In this document: in pieces, positions 51,843-64,000 of the stretch
Layout: the number at the start of each line of letters is the position of its first letter
Numbering within the stretch: the first letter of the stretch is position 1
Assembly (NCBI GenBank): GCA_003194525.1
Contig: NBIV01000105.1
Span: 179,210 to 243,209 of the forward strand
DNA length: 64,000 bases
Origin: Gracilariopsis chorda
Taxonomy: Eukaryota; Rhodophyta; Florideophyceae; Gracilariales; Gracilariaceae
Direction of reading: 5' to 3'
Made by a program: the position numbers and the translations under genes
The notes under the pieces: generated by a model
Database searches by the model: none
Seen by the model: the letters and a program-made list of their open reading frames with translations, nothing else
What the model was told of the DNA's origin: nothing

Positions 51843-54800
51843 GTTTGCAGTGGATTGTAGGATGCAGCACATTTGTAGTGTCCTAAATACGTTTGTAGGT
51901 AAGTATATGCGAAGTGAGAAGAAACAAGACGTTGGTTTGTGCACGGCATGTATGCAGAGAAAAGGGTGGAGGCGTGAGGTGAGTAGATACGTTTTCTGAG
52001 AGGGAAAGCCGCTGCAAGAGCTAAAACCACTAGAGAGGCCACGGAAAGGAGCTGAGTGCAAGCTTCCTCATTGTAAATATTGGGCTACAGTAAAACGGTT
52101 TATGCAGTAGTACGGGAGTTTGTATGAAGATTCGTAGGCAGAACAGAGCGAACATCGCACAAAACCTCGGTAGCTGAGTTGGCAATGTGCAGGATTGAGG
52201 CTCTCGAATTGGAGAAGCAGCTATACAGAACAACCCGTTGTTTAAACACTGTAAACCGAAGCTTTTTGTACTTTTTCACCTATTCAGAACCATATTTTCG
52301 TTGGGGTGTTTGCAGTGGATGGTAGAATGCAGCACATTGGGAGTATCCTAATTACGATTGTAAGCAGGTAGATGCATAGTGATAAGAATCAAGGCGGTAG
52401 TTTGTGTATATCACGTATGCAGACAAAGGTCTGGAGGCGTGAGGTGAGTGCGTACGTTTTCCGAGAAGCAAAAGCGCTGCCAATTCTAAACGTCATACAA
52501 AGACCACGGAAGGGAGCGGCGTGCAAGCTTCCTCATTGTACATATTTGGCTACGGAGAAATTGTATATCCAGTAGTACCGGAGCATGTATGATGGGGAGT
52601 AGGCAGAACAGAGCGAACATCACACAAAGAGCGGGTAGTTGTGGTGGCAATTTGAGTGCTAGAGGCTCCCAATGTAAAGAGGACCTATGCACAAAAACCC
52701 CTAAAATAGAACACCACAAAGTAAATCTTTTTAATGCTTTGCCACATATTCTCAACCATATTTTCGTTTTGGGGTTTGCAGTAGATATCAGAATGAATCT
52801 CATTAGTCGTGTCGTATATACCTTTGTAAGAAAGTGGATACATAGTGATAAGGATCAAGGCGGTAGTTTGTGAATATCACGTGTGCAGACAAAGGTCTGG
52901 AGGCGTGAGGTGAGTGCATACGTTTTCCGAGAAGCGAGAGCGCTGCAGAAGGTAAACCCGATACAAAGAGCACGGAAGGTAGCGGCGTGCAAGCTTCCTC
53001 ATTTTATACACTTGACTACAGAGAAATTGTTTATCCAGTAGTACCGGAGCTTCTATGATAGGGCGTAGGCAGAAAAGAGGGTACAAAACACAAAGAGCGG
53101 GTAGTTGTGGTGGCAATTTGAGTGCTACAGGCTCCCTATGTAAAGAGGAGCTATGCACAAAAACTACTAAAATGAAACCCCACAGAGTAAATCTTTTTAA
53201 CGCTTAGCCACATTTTCTTAGCCATACTTTCGTTTTGGGGTTTGCAGTGGATGTCGGAATGAATCTCATTAGTCGTGTCGTATATAACTTTGTAAGATAG
53301 TACATGCATTGTGCTAAGAATCAAGGTGGTGGTTTTTGTATTTCACGTATGCAGACAAAGGTCTGGAGGCATGAGGTGAGTGCATACGTTTTCCCAGAAG
53401 CGAAAGCGCTGCAATTGTTAAACCCCATACAAACACCACGGAAGGGAGCGGCGTGCAGGCTTCCTCATTTTACATATTGGCTACAGAGAAATTGTTTATC
53501 CAGTAGTACCGTAGCTTGTATGATGGGGCGTAGGCAGAACAGAGCAAACATGACACAAAAAGCGGGTAGTTGTGGTGGTAATTTGAGTGCCAGAGGCTCC
53601 CTGCGTTAAGAGGACCTATGCACAAAAACCAAAAAAAAACATCAGAGAGTAAATATTTTTAACGCTTTGCCAGATTTTCTCAACCATATTTTCATTTTGG
53701 GGTTTGCACTGGATTGGAGAATGAATCTCATTAGTAGTGTCGTATATACCTTTGTAAGAAAGTGGATGCATAGTGATAAGAGTCAAGGCGGTAGTTTGTG
53801 AATGTCACGTATGCAGACAAAGGTCTGGAGGCGTGAGGTGAGTTCATACGTTTTCTGAGAAGTGAAAGCACTGCAAGCGGTAAACGCCATACAAAGACCA
53901 CGGAAGGCGGCGGAGTGCAAGCTTCCTCATTGTACCTATTTGGCTTTAGAGAAATTGTTTATCCAGTAGTACCGGAGCTTGTATGATGGGGCGTCGGCAG
54001 AACAGAGCAAACATGACGAAAAAAGCGGGTAGTTGTGGTGGCAATTTGAGTGCTAGAGGCTCCCACTGTAAAGAGGAGCTGTGCACAAAAACCCCTGAAA
54101 TGAAACACCACAAAGTAAATCTTTTTAATGCTTTGCCACATATTCTCAACCATATTTTCTTTTTTTGGTTTGCAGTGGATGGCAGAATGAATATCATTAG
54201 TCGTGTCGTATATACCTTTGTAAGACAGTAGATGCATTGTGATAAGAATCAAGGTGGTAGTTTGTGTATGTCACGTATGCAGACAAAGGGCTGGAGGCGT
54301 GAGGTGAGTTCATACGTTTTCTGAGAAGCGAAAGCGCTGCAAACGTTAAACCCCGTACAAAGACCATGGAAGGGGGCGGAGTGCAAGCTTCCTCATTGTA
54401 CCTATTTGGCTACAGAGAAATGGTTTATCCAGTAGTACCGGAGCTTGTATGATGTGGTGTAGGCAGAACCGAGTGAACATCACACAAAACGCAGGTAGTT
54501 GTGGTGGTAGTTTGAGTGCTAGAGGCTCCCAATGTAAAGAGAAGCTGTGCACAAAAACCCTAAAATGAAACACCACAAAGTAAATCTTTTTAATGCTTTG
54601 CCACATGTTCTGAACCATATTTTCGTTTTGGGGTTTGCAGTGGATGGCAAAATGAATGTCATTAGTCGTGTCGTATATACCTTTGTAAGACAGTAGATGC
54701 ATAGTGAAAAGAGTCAATGTGGTAGTTTTTGTATATAACGTATGCAGACAAAGGGCTAGAGGCGTGGGGTGAGTTCATACGTTTTCTGAGAAGCGAAAGC

Positions 54801-57800
54801 GCTGCAAACGTTAAACCCCGTACAAAAACCATGGAAGGGGGCGGAGTGCAAGCTTCCTCATTGTACCAATTTGGCTTTAGAGAAATGGTTTATCCAGTAG
54901 TACCGGAGCTTGTATGATGTGGTGTAGGCAGAACCGAGTGAACATCACACAAAACGCAGGTTGTTGTGGTGGTAGTTTGAGTGCTAGAGGCTCCCAATGT
55001 AAAGAGAAGCTGTGCACAAAAACCCCTAAAATGAAACACCACAAAGTAAATCTTTTTAATGCTTTGCCACATGTTCTGAACCATATTTTCGTTTTGGGGT
55101 TTGCAGTGGATGGCAAAATGAATTTCATTAGTCGTGTCGTATATACCTTTGTAAGACAGTAGATGCATAGTGAAAAGAGTCAAGGTGCTAGTTTGTGTAT
55201 ATCACGTATGCAGACAAAGGGCTAGAGGCGTGGGTGAGTTCATACGTTTTCTGAGAAGCGAAAGCGCTGCAAACGTTAAACCCCGTACAAAAACCATGGA
55301 AGGGGGCGGAGTGCAAGCTTCCTCATTGTACCAATTTGGCAACAGAGAAATGGTTTATCCAGTAGTACCGGAGCTTGTATGATGTGGTGTAGGCAGAACC
55401 GAGTGAACATCACACAAAACGCAGGTAGTTGTGGTGGAAGTTTGAGTGCTAGAGGCTCCCAATGTAAAGAGAAGCTGTGCACAAAAACCCCTAAAATGAA
55501 ACACCACAAAGTAAATCTTTTTAATGCTTTGCCACATGTTCTCAACCATATTTTCGTTTGGGGTTTGCAGTGGATGGCAGAATGAATGTCATTAGTCGTG
55601 TCGTATATACCTTTGTAAGACAGTAGATGCATTGTGATAAGAATCAAGGTGGTAGTTTGTGTATATCACGTATGCAGACAAAGGGCTGGAGGCGTGAGGT
55701 GAGTTCATACGTTTTCTGAGAAGCGAAAGCGCTGCAAACGTTAAACCCCGTACAAAAACCATGGAAGGGGGCGGAGTGCAAGCTTCCTCATTGTACCAAT
55801 TTGGCACAGAGAAATGGTTTATCCAGTAGTACCGGAGCTTGTATGATGTGGTGTAGGCAGAACCGAGTGAACATCACACAAAACGCAGGTAGTTGTGTGG
55901 CAATTTGAGTGCTAGAGGCTCCCAATGTAAAGAGAAGCTGTGCACAAAAACCCCTAAAATGAAACACCACAAAGTAAATCTTTTTAATGCTTTGCCACAT
56001 GTTCTCAACCATATTTTCGTTTTGGGGTTTGCAGTGGATGGCAGAATGAATGTCATTAGTCGTGTCGTATATACCTTTGTAAGACAGTAGATGCATTGTG
56101 ATAAGAGTCAAGGTGGTAGTTTGTGTATATCACGTATGCAGACAAAGGGCTAGAGGCGTGGGTGAGTTCATACGTTTTCTGAGAAGCGAAAGCGCTGCAA
56201 ACGTTAAACCCCGTACAAAAACCATGGAAGGGGGCGGAGTGCAAGCTTCCTCATTGTACCAATTTGGCAACAGAGAAATGGTTTATCCAGTAGTACCGGA
56301 GCTTGTATGATGTGGTGTAGGCAGAACCGAGTGAACATCACACAAAACGCAGGTAGTTGTGGTGTAGTTTGAGTGCTAGAGGCTCCCAATGTAAAGAGGA
56401 GCTGTGCACAAAAACCCTAAAATGAAACACCACAAAGTAAATCTTTTTAATGCTTTGCCACATGTTCTGAACCATATTTTCTTTTTTGGTTTGCAGTGGA
56501 TGGCAGAATGAATGTCATTAGTCGTGTCGTATATACCTTTGTAAGACAGTAGATGCATTGTGATAAGAGTCAAGGTGGTAGTTTGTGTATATCACGTATG
56601 CAGACAAAGGGCTGGAGGCGTGAGGTGAGTTCATACGTTTTCTGAGAAGCGAAAGCGCTGCAAACGTTAAACCCCGTACAAAAACCATGGAAGGGGGCGG
56701 AGTGCAAGCTTCCTCATTGTACCAATTTGGCTACAGAGAAATGGTTTATCCAGTAGTACCGGAGCTTGTATGATGTGGTGTAGGCAGAACCGAGTGAACA
56801 TCACACAAAACGCAGGTAGTTGTGGTGGTAATTTGAGTGCTAGAGGCTCCCAATGTAAAGAGGAGCTGTGCACAAAAACCCCTAAAATGAAACACCACAA
56901 AGTAAATCTTTTTAATGCTTTGCCACATGTTCTGAACCATATTTTCGTTTTGGGGTTTGCAGTGGATGGCAGAATGAATGTCATTAGTCGTGTCGTATAT
57001 ACCTTTGTAAGACAGTAGATGCATTGTGATAAGAATCAAGGTGGTAGTTTGTGTATATCACGTATGCAGACAAAGGGCTGGAGGCGTGAGGTGAGTTCAT
57101 ACGTTTTCTGAGAAGCGAAAGCGCTGCAAACGTTAAACCCCGTACAAAACCATGGAAGGGGGCGGAGTGCAAGCTTCCTCATTGTACCAATTTGGCTACA
57201 GAGAAATGGTTTATCCAGTAGTACCGGAGCTTGTATGATGTGGTGTAGGCAGAACCGAGTGAACATCACACAAAACGCAGGTAGTTGTGGTGGTAGTTTG
57301 AGTGCTAGAGGCTCCCAATGTAAAGAGAAGCTGTGCACAAAAACCCTAAAATGAAACACCACAAAGTAAATCTTTTTAATGCTTTGCCACATGTTCTGAA
57401 CCATATTTTCGTTTGGGGTTTGCAGTGGATGGCAAAATGAATTTCATTAGTCGTGTCGTATATACCTTTGTAAGACAGTAGATGCATAGTGAAAAGAGTC
57501 AAGGTGGTAGTTTGTGTATATCACGTATGCAGACAAAGGGCTAGAGGCGTGGGGTGAGTTCATACGTTTTCTGAGAAGCGAAAGCGCTGCAAACGTTAAA
57601 CCCCGTACAAAAACCATGGAAGGGGGCGGAGTGCAAGCTTCCTCATTGTACCAATTTGGCAACAGAGAAATGGTTTATCCAGTAGTACCGGAGCTTGTAT
57701 GATGTGGTGTAGGCAGAACCGAGTGAACATCACACAAAAAGCAGGTAGTTGTGTGGCAATTTGAGTGCTAGAGGCTCCCAATGTAAAGAGAAGCTGTGCA

Positions 57801-60800
57801 CAAAAACCCCTAAAATGAAACACCACAAAGTAAATCTTTTTAATGCTTTGCCACATGTTCTCAACCATATTTTCTGTTTTGGGTTTGCAGTGGATGGCAG
57901 AATGAATGTCATTAGTCGTGTCGTATATACCTTTGTAAGACAGTAGATGCATTGTGATAAGAATCAAGGTGGTAGTTTGTGTATATCACGTATGCAGACA
58001 AAGGGCTGGAGGCGTGAGGTGAGTTCATACGTTTTCTGAGAAGCGAAAAGCGCTGCAAACGTTAAACCCCGTACAAAAACCATGGAAGGGGGCGGAGTGC
58101 AAGCTTCCTCATTGTACCTATTTGGCACAGAGAAATGGTTTATCCAGTAGTACCGGAGCTTGTATGATGTGGTGTAGGCAGAACCGAGTGAACATCACAC
58201 AAAACGCAGGTAGTTGTGGTGGTAGTTTTGAGTGCTAGAGGCTCCCAATGTAAAGAGAAGCTGTGCACAAAAACCCCTAAAATGAAACACCACAAAGTAA
58301 ATCTTTTTAATGCTTTGCCACATGTTCTGAACCATATTTTCGTTTGGGGGTTTGCAGTGGATGGCAAAATGAATGTCATTAGTCGTGTCGTATATACCTT
58401 TGTAAGACAGTAGATGCATTGTGATAAGAGTCAAGGTGGTAGTTTTGTGTATATCACGTATGCAGACAAAGGGCTAGAGGCGTGGGGTGAGTTCATACGT
58501 TTTCTGAGAAGCGAAAGCGCTGCAAACGTTAAACCCCGTACAAAAACCATGGAAGGGGGCGGAGTGCAAGCTTCCTCATTGTACCAATTTGGCACAGAGA
58601 AATGGTTTATCCAGTAGTACCGGAGCTTGTATGATGTGGTGTAGGCAGAACCGAGTGAACATCACACAAAACGCAGGTAGTTGTGGTGGCATATTTGAGT
58701 GCTAGAGGCTCCCAATGTAAAGAGAAGCTGTGCACAAAAACCCCTAAAATGAAACACCACAAAGTAAATCTTTTTAATGCTTTGCCACATGTTCTGAACC
58801 ATATTTTCTTTTTTTGGGGTTTGCAGTGGATGGCAAAATGAATGTCATTAGTCGTGTCGTATATACCTTTGTAAGACAGTAGATGCATTGTGATAAGAGT
58901 CAAGGTGGTAGTTTGTGTATATCACGTATGCAGACAAAGGGCTGGAGGCGTGGGGTGAGTTCATACGTTTTCTGAGAAGCGAAAGCGGCTGCAAACGTTA
59001 AACCCCGTACAAAAACCATGGAAGGGGGCGGAGTGCAAGCTTCCTCATTGTACCAATTTGGCAACAGAGAAATGGTTTATCCAGTAGTACCGGAGCTTGT
59101 ATGATGTGGTGTAGGCAGAACCGAGTGAACATCACACAAAACGCAGGTAGTTGTGGTGGTAGTTTGAGTGCTAGAGGCTCCCAATGTAAAGAGAAGCTGT
59201 GCACAAAAACCCCTAAAATGAAACACCACAAAGTAAATCTTTTTAATGCTTTGCCACATGTTCTCAACCATATTTTCGTTTGGGGGCTTGCAGTGGATGG
59301 CAGAATGAATGTCATTAGTCGTGTCGTATATACCTTTGTAGACAGTAGATGCATTGTGATAAGAATCAAGGTGGTAGTTTTGTGTATATCACGTATGCAG
59401 ACAAAGGGCTGGAGGCGTGAGGTGAGTTCATACGTTTTCTGAGAAGCGAAAGCGCTGCAAACGTTAAACCCCGTACAAAAACCATGGAAGGGGGCGGAGT
59501 GCAAGCTTCCTCATTGTACCAATTTGGCAACAGAGAAATGGTTTATCCAGTAGTACCGGAGCTTGTATGATGTGGTGTAGGCAGAACCGAGTGAACATCA
59601 CACAAAACGCAGGTAGTTGTGTCGTAATTTGAGTGCTAGAGGCTCCCAATGTAAAGAGAAGCTGTGCACAAAAAACCCCTAAAATGAAACACCACAAAGT
59701 AAATCTTTTTAATGCTTTGCCACATGTTCTGAACCATATTTTCGTTTGGGGTTTGCAGTGGATGGCAGAATGAATGTCATTAGTCGTGTCGTATATACCT
59801 TTGTAAGACAGTAGATGCATTGTGATAAGAGTCAAGGCGGTAGTTTGTGTATATCACGTATGCAGACAAAGGGCTAGAGGCGTGGGGTGAGTTCATACGT
59901 TTTCTGAGAAGCGAAAGCGCTGCAAACGTTAAACCCCGTACAAAAACCATGGAAGGGGGCGGAGTGCAAGCTTCCTCATTTACCAATTTGGCAACAGAGA
60001 AATGGTTTATCCAGTAGTACCGGAGCTTGTATGATGTGGTGTAGGCAGAACCGAGTGAACATCACACAAAACGCAGGTAGTTGTGCTCGCAATTTGAGTG
60101 CTAGAGGCTCCCAATGTAAAGAGAAGCTGTGCACAAAAACCCTAAAATGAAACACCACAAAGTAAATCTTTTTAATGCTTTGCCACATGTTCTGAACCAT
60201 ATTTTCTTTTTTTGGTTTGCAGTGGATGGCAGAATGAATGTCATTAGTCGTGTCGTATATACCTTTGTAAGACAGTAGATGCATTGTGATAAGAATCAAG
60301 GTGGTAGTTTTTGTATATCACGTATGCAGACAAAGGGCTGAGGCGTGAGGTGAGTTCATACGTTTTCTGAGAAGCGAAAAGCGCTGCAAACGTTAAACCC
60401 CGTACAAAAACCATGGAAGGGGCGGAGTGCAAGCTTCCTCATTGTACCAATTTGGCAACAGAGAAATGGTTTATCCAGTAGTACCGGAGCTTGTATGATG
60501 TGGTGTAGGCAGAACCGAGTGAACATCACACAAACGCAGGTAGTTGTGCTCGCTATTTGAGTGCTAGAGGCTCCCAATGTAAAGAGAGCTGTGCACAAAA
60601 ACCCTAAAATGAAACACCACAAAGTAAATCTTTTTAATGCTTTGCCACATGTTCTGAACCATATTTTCGTTTGGGGGTTTGCAGTGGATGGCAGAATGAA
60701 TGTCATTAGTCGTGTCGTATATACCTTTGTAAGACAGTAGATGCATGTGATAAGATCAAGGTGGTAGTTTGTGTATATCACGTATGCAGACAAAGGGCTG

Positions 60801-63800
60801 GAGGCGTGAGGTGAGTTCATACGTTTTCTGAGAAGCGAAAAGCGCTGCAAACGTTAAACCCCGTACAAAACCATGGAAGGGGCGGAGTGCAAGCTTCCTC
60901 ATTGTACCATATTTGGCAACAGAGAAATGGTTTATCCAGTAGTACCGGAGCTTGTATGATGTGGTAGGCAGAAACCGAGTGAACATCACACAAAACGCAG
61001 GTAGTTGTGCTCGCAATTTGAGTGCTAGAGGCTCCCAATGTAAAGAGAAGCTGTGCACAAAAAACCCCTAAAATGAAACACCACAAAGTAAATCTTTTTA
61101 ATGCTTTGCCACATGTTCTCAACCATATTTTCGTTTGGGGGTTTGCAGTGGATGGCAGAATGAATGTCATTAGTTCGTGTCGTATATACCTTTGTAAGAC
61201 AGTAGATTGCATTTTGATAAGAGTCAAGGTGGTAGTTTGTGTATATCACGTATGCAGACAAAGGGCTGAGGCGTGGGTGAGTTCATACGTTTTCTGAGAA
61301 GCGAAAGCGCTGCAAACGTTAAAACCCCGTACAAAACCATGGAAGGGGGCGGAGTGCAAGCTTCCTCATTGTACCAATTTGGCAACAGAGAAATGGTTTA
61401 TCCAGTAGTACCGGAGCTTGTATGATGTGGTGTAGGCAGAACCGAGTGAACACACACAAAACGCAGGTAGTTGTGGTGGAGTTTGAGTGCTAGAGGCTCC
61501 CAATGTAAGAGAGGAGCTGTGCACAAAAACCCCCTAAAATGAAACACCACAAAGTAAATCTTTTTAATGCTTTGCCACATGTTCTGAACCATATTTTTCT
61601 TTTTTGGGTTTGCAGTGGATGGCAGAATGAATGTCATTAGTCGTGTCGTATATACCTTTGTAAGACAGTAGATGCATTGTGATAAGAATCAAGTGGTAGT
61701 TTGTGTATATCACGTATGCAGACAAAGGGCTAGAGGCGTGGGTGAGTTCATACGTTTCTGAGAAGCGAAAGCGCTGCAAAACGTTAAACCCCGTTACAAA
61801 AAACCATGGAAGGGGCGGAGTGCAAGCTTCCTCATCTACCAATTTGGCAACAGAGAAATGGTTTACCCAGTAGTACCGAGCTTGTATGATGTGGTGTAGG
61901 CAGAACCGAGTAGTGAACATCACACAAAAACGCAGGAGTTTGTGCTCGCAATTTGATGCTAAGGCTCCCAATGTAAGAGAAGCTGTGCACAAAAACCCGT
62001 TAAAATGAAACACCACAAAAGTAAATCTTTTTAATGCTTTGCCACATGTTTCTGAACCATATTTTCGTTTTGGGTTTGCAGTGGATGGCAGAATGAATGT
62101 CATTAGTCGTGTCGTTATATACCTTTGTAAGACAGTAGATGCATTGTGATAAGATACAAGGTGGTAGTTTGTGTATATCACGTATGCAGACAAAGGGCTG
62201 AGAGGCGTGAGGTGAGTTTCATACGTTTTCTGAGAAGCGAAAGCGCTGCAAACGTTAAACCCCGTACAAAACCATGGAAGGGGGCGGAGTGCAAGCTTCC
62301 TCATTGTACCTATTTGGCAACAGAGAAATGGTTTATCCAGTAGTACGGAGCTTGTATGATGTGGTGTAGGCAGAACGAGTGAACATCACACAAAACGCAG
62401 GTAAGTTGGTATTTGAGTGCTAGAGGCTCCCAATGTAAAGAGGAGCTGTGCACAAAAAAACCCTAAAATGAAACACCACAAAGTAAATCTTTTTAATGCT
62501 TTGCCACATGTTCTGAACCATATTTTCGTTTGGGTTTGCAGTGGATGGCAGAATGAATGTCATTAGTCGTGTCGTATATACCTTTGTAAGACAGTAGATG
62601 CATTGTGATAAGAATCAAGGTGGTAGTTTGTGTATATCACGTATGCAGACAAAGGGCTGGAGGCGTGAGGTGAGTTCATACGTTTTCTGAGAAGCGAAAG
62701 CGCTGCAAACGTTAAACCCCGTACAAAAACCATGGAAGGGGGCGGAGTGCAAGCTTCCTCATTGTACCAATTTGGCAACAGAGAAATGGTTTATCCAGTA
62801 GTACCGGAGCTTGTATGATGTGGTGTAGGCAGAACCGAGTGAACATCACACAAAACGCAGGTAGTTGTGGTGGTAGTTTGAGTGCTAGAGGCTCCCAATG
62901 TAAAGAGAAGCTGTGCACAAAAACCCCTAAAATGAAACACCACAAAGTAAATCTTTTTAATGCTTTGCCACATGTTCTGAACCATATTTTCGTTTGGGGG
63001 TTTGCAGTGGATGGCAGAATGAATGTCATTAGTCGTGTCGTATATACCTTTGTCAGACAGTAGATGCATTGTGATAAGAGTCAAGGCGGTAGTTTGTGTA
63101 TATCACGTATGCAGACAAAGGGCTGGAGGCGTGAGGTGAGTTCATACGTTTTCTGAGAAGCGAAAGCGCTGCAAACGTTAAACCCCGTACAAAAACCATG
63201 GAAGGGGGCGGAGTGCAAGCTTCCTCATTGTACCAATTTGGCAACAGAGAAATGGTTTATCCAGTAGTACCGGAGCTTGTATGATGTGGTGTAGGCAGAA
63301 CCGAGTGAACATCACACAAACGCAGTTGTGGCGTTTGAGTGCTAGAGGCTCCCAATGTAAAGAGGAGCTGTGCACAAAAACCCCTAAAATGAAACACCAC
63401 AAAGTAAATCTTTTTAATGCTTTGCCACATGTTCTGAACCATATTTTCGTTTGGGGGTTTGCAGTGGATGGCAGAATGAATGTCATTAGTCGTGTCGTAT
63501 ATACCTTTGTCAGACAGTAGATGCATTGTGATAAGAGTCAAGGGTAGTTTGTGTATATCACGTATGCAGACAAAGGGCTGGAGGCGTGAGGTGAGTTCAT
63601 ACGTTTTCTGAGAAGCGAAAGCGCTGCAAACGTTAAACCCCGTACAAAAACCATGGAAGGGGGCGGAGTGCAAGCTTCCTCATTGTACCAATTTGGCAAC
63701 AGAGAAATGGTTTATCCAGTAGTACCGGAGCTTGTATGATGTGGTGTAGGCAGAACCGAGTGAACATCACACAAAACGCAGGTAGTTGTGGTGGTAGTTT

Positions 63801-64000
63801 GAGTGCTCGAGGCTCCCAATGTAAAGAGAGCTGTGCACAAAAACCCCTAAAATGAAACACCACAAAGTAAATCTTTTTAATGCTTTGCCACATGTTCTGA
63901 ACCATATTTTCTTTTTTGGGGTTTGCAGTGGATGGCAGAATGAATGTCATTAGTCGTGTCGTATATACCTTTGTAAGACAGTAGATGCATTGTGATAAGA
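51843..64000 (+). repeat. satellite tandem array, ~465-bp monomer, about 26 copies
   Basis: GTTTGCAGTGGAT recurs at 51843, about 52310, 52778, 53244, 53705, 54171 and so on to 63921. The mean spacing is 464.5 bp over 26 intervals, and the array runs off the window. Left copies (to about 53800) are diverged; from 54200 on they are near-identical. Two variants (GCTGGAGGCGTGAGG and GCTAGAGGCGTGGGG) alternate irregularly, so there is no fixed higher-order unit. Units between about 60300 and 62400 carry many single-base gains and losses in homopolymers. Minus-strand frames of 100-120 codons recur in many units but I do not regard them as genes. Probable centromeric, subtelomeric or knob-like satellite. 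Confidence 0.95.

Noticed and set aside
51843-64000. Repeated minus-strand ORFs of 100-123 codons in nearly every satellite monomer, with a unit length near 155 codons.
   Set aside because: Two overlapping frames look equally open, single-base indels are tolerated, stops vary between copies and no motif is seen. These are by-products of one repeated sequence.
51235-64000. CRISPR-like array.
   Set aside because: The whole ~465-bp unit repeats with no unique spacers; it is satellite DNA in a eukaryote.

Overview
The window is transposon-dense eukaryotic nuclear DNA. It has no operons, no ribosome-binding sites and no rRNA, and I see no intact host housekeeping gene. Nearly all recognisable coding sequence belongs to mobile elements or their relics. 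The set includes several distinct Ty3/gypsy lineages with chromodomain-like tails, a KDZ/Plavaka/EnSpm-like DNA transposase, a Harbinger-type DDE transposase, and a degenerate DNA-methyltransferase plus SET-domain protein beside a divergent oxygenase-like gene. This fits a repeat-rich microbial eukaryote, with an oomycete or red alga as my best guess. I cannot prove the species.

Layout. 1-4428: a broken divergent pair, an Fe(II)/2-oxoglutarate-oxygenase-like fragment (minus) and a methyltransferase-SET protein (plus). 4574-4618: a purine tract and LTR-like start that ends abruptly. 4619-16135: Element 1, a GC-rich Ty3/gypsy element with gag, protease, RT-RNase H, integrase, a very long linker, a chromodomain and an intact 595-codon antisense ORF. 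16136-~20870: Element 2, another gypsy lineage, into whose gag Element 1 is inserted. 21720-28810: an unrecognised plus-strand gene convergent with a minus-strand DNA transposase, followed by ~121-bp tandem repeats. 29387-32909: a MITE-like element and Element 3, a decayed gypsy element. 34084-40802: Element 4, a young AT-rich gypsy element with near-identical 371-bp LTRs, a perfect 5-bp target duplication and two extra ORFs. 40878-42062: a Harbinger-type transposase pseudogene. 45550-46910: inverted, diverged copies of a satellite. 48059-50640: relics related to Element 1. 51235-64000: the satellite in forward orientation, one ~608-bp monomer and then about 26 monomers of ~465 bp running off the window.

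How the parts relate. Most genes are broken by in-frame TAA/TAG codons and a few frameshifts, so the elements are largely fossils. Element 4 is the youngest. Features that ordinary annotation would miss are: the methyltransferase-SET/oxygenase module ending in an LTR-like junction; the high density of short hairpins throughout Element 1, LTRs included; the intact antisense ORF with a decayed homologue elsewhere; the two U1-type zinc fingers encoded ahead of gag in Element 4; and a satellite whose monomer shrank from ~608 to ~465 bp before amplifying.
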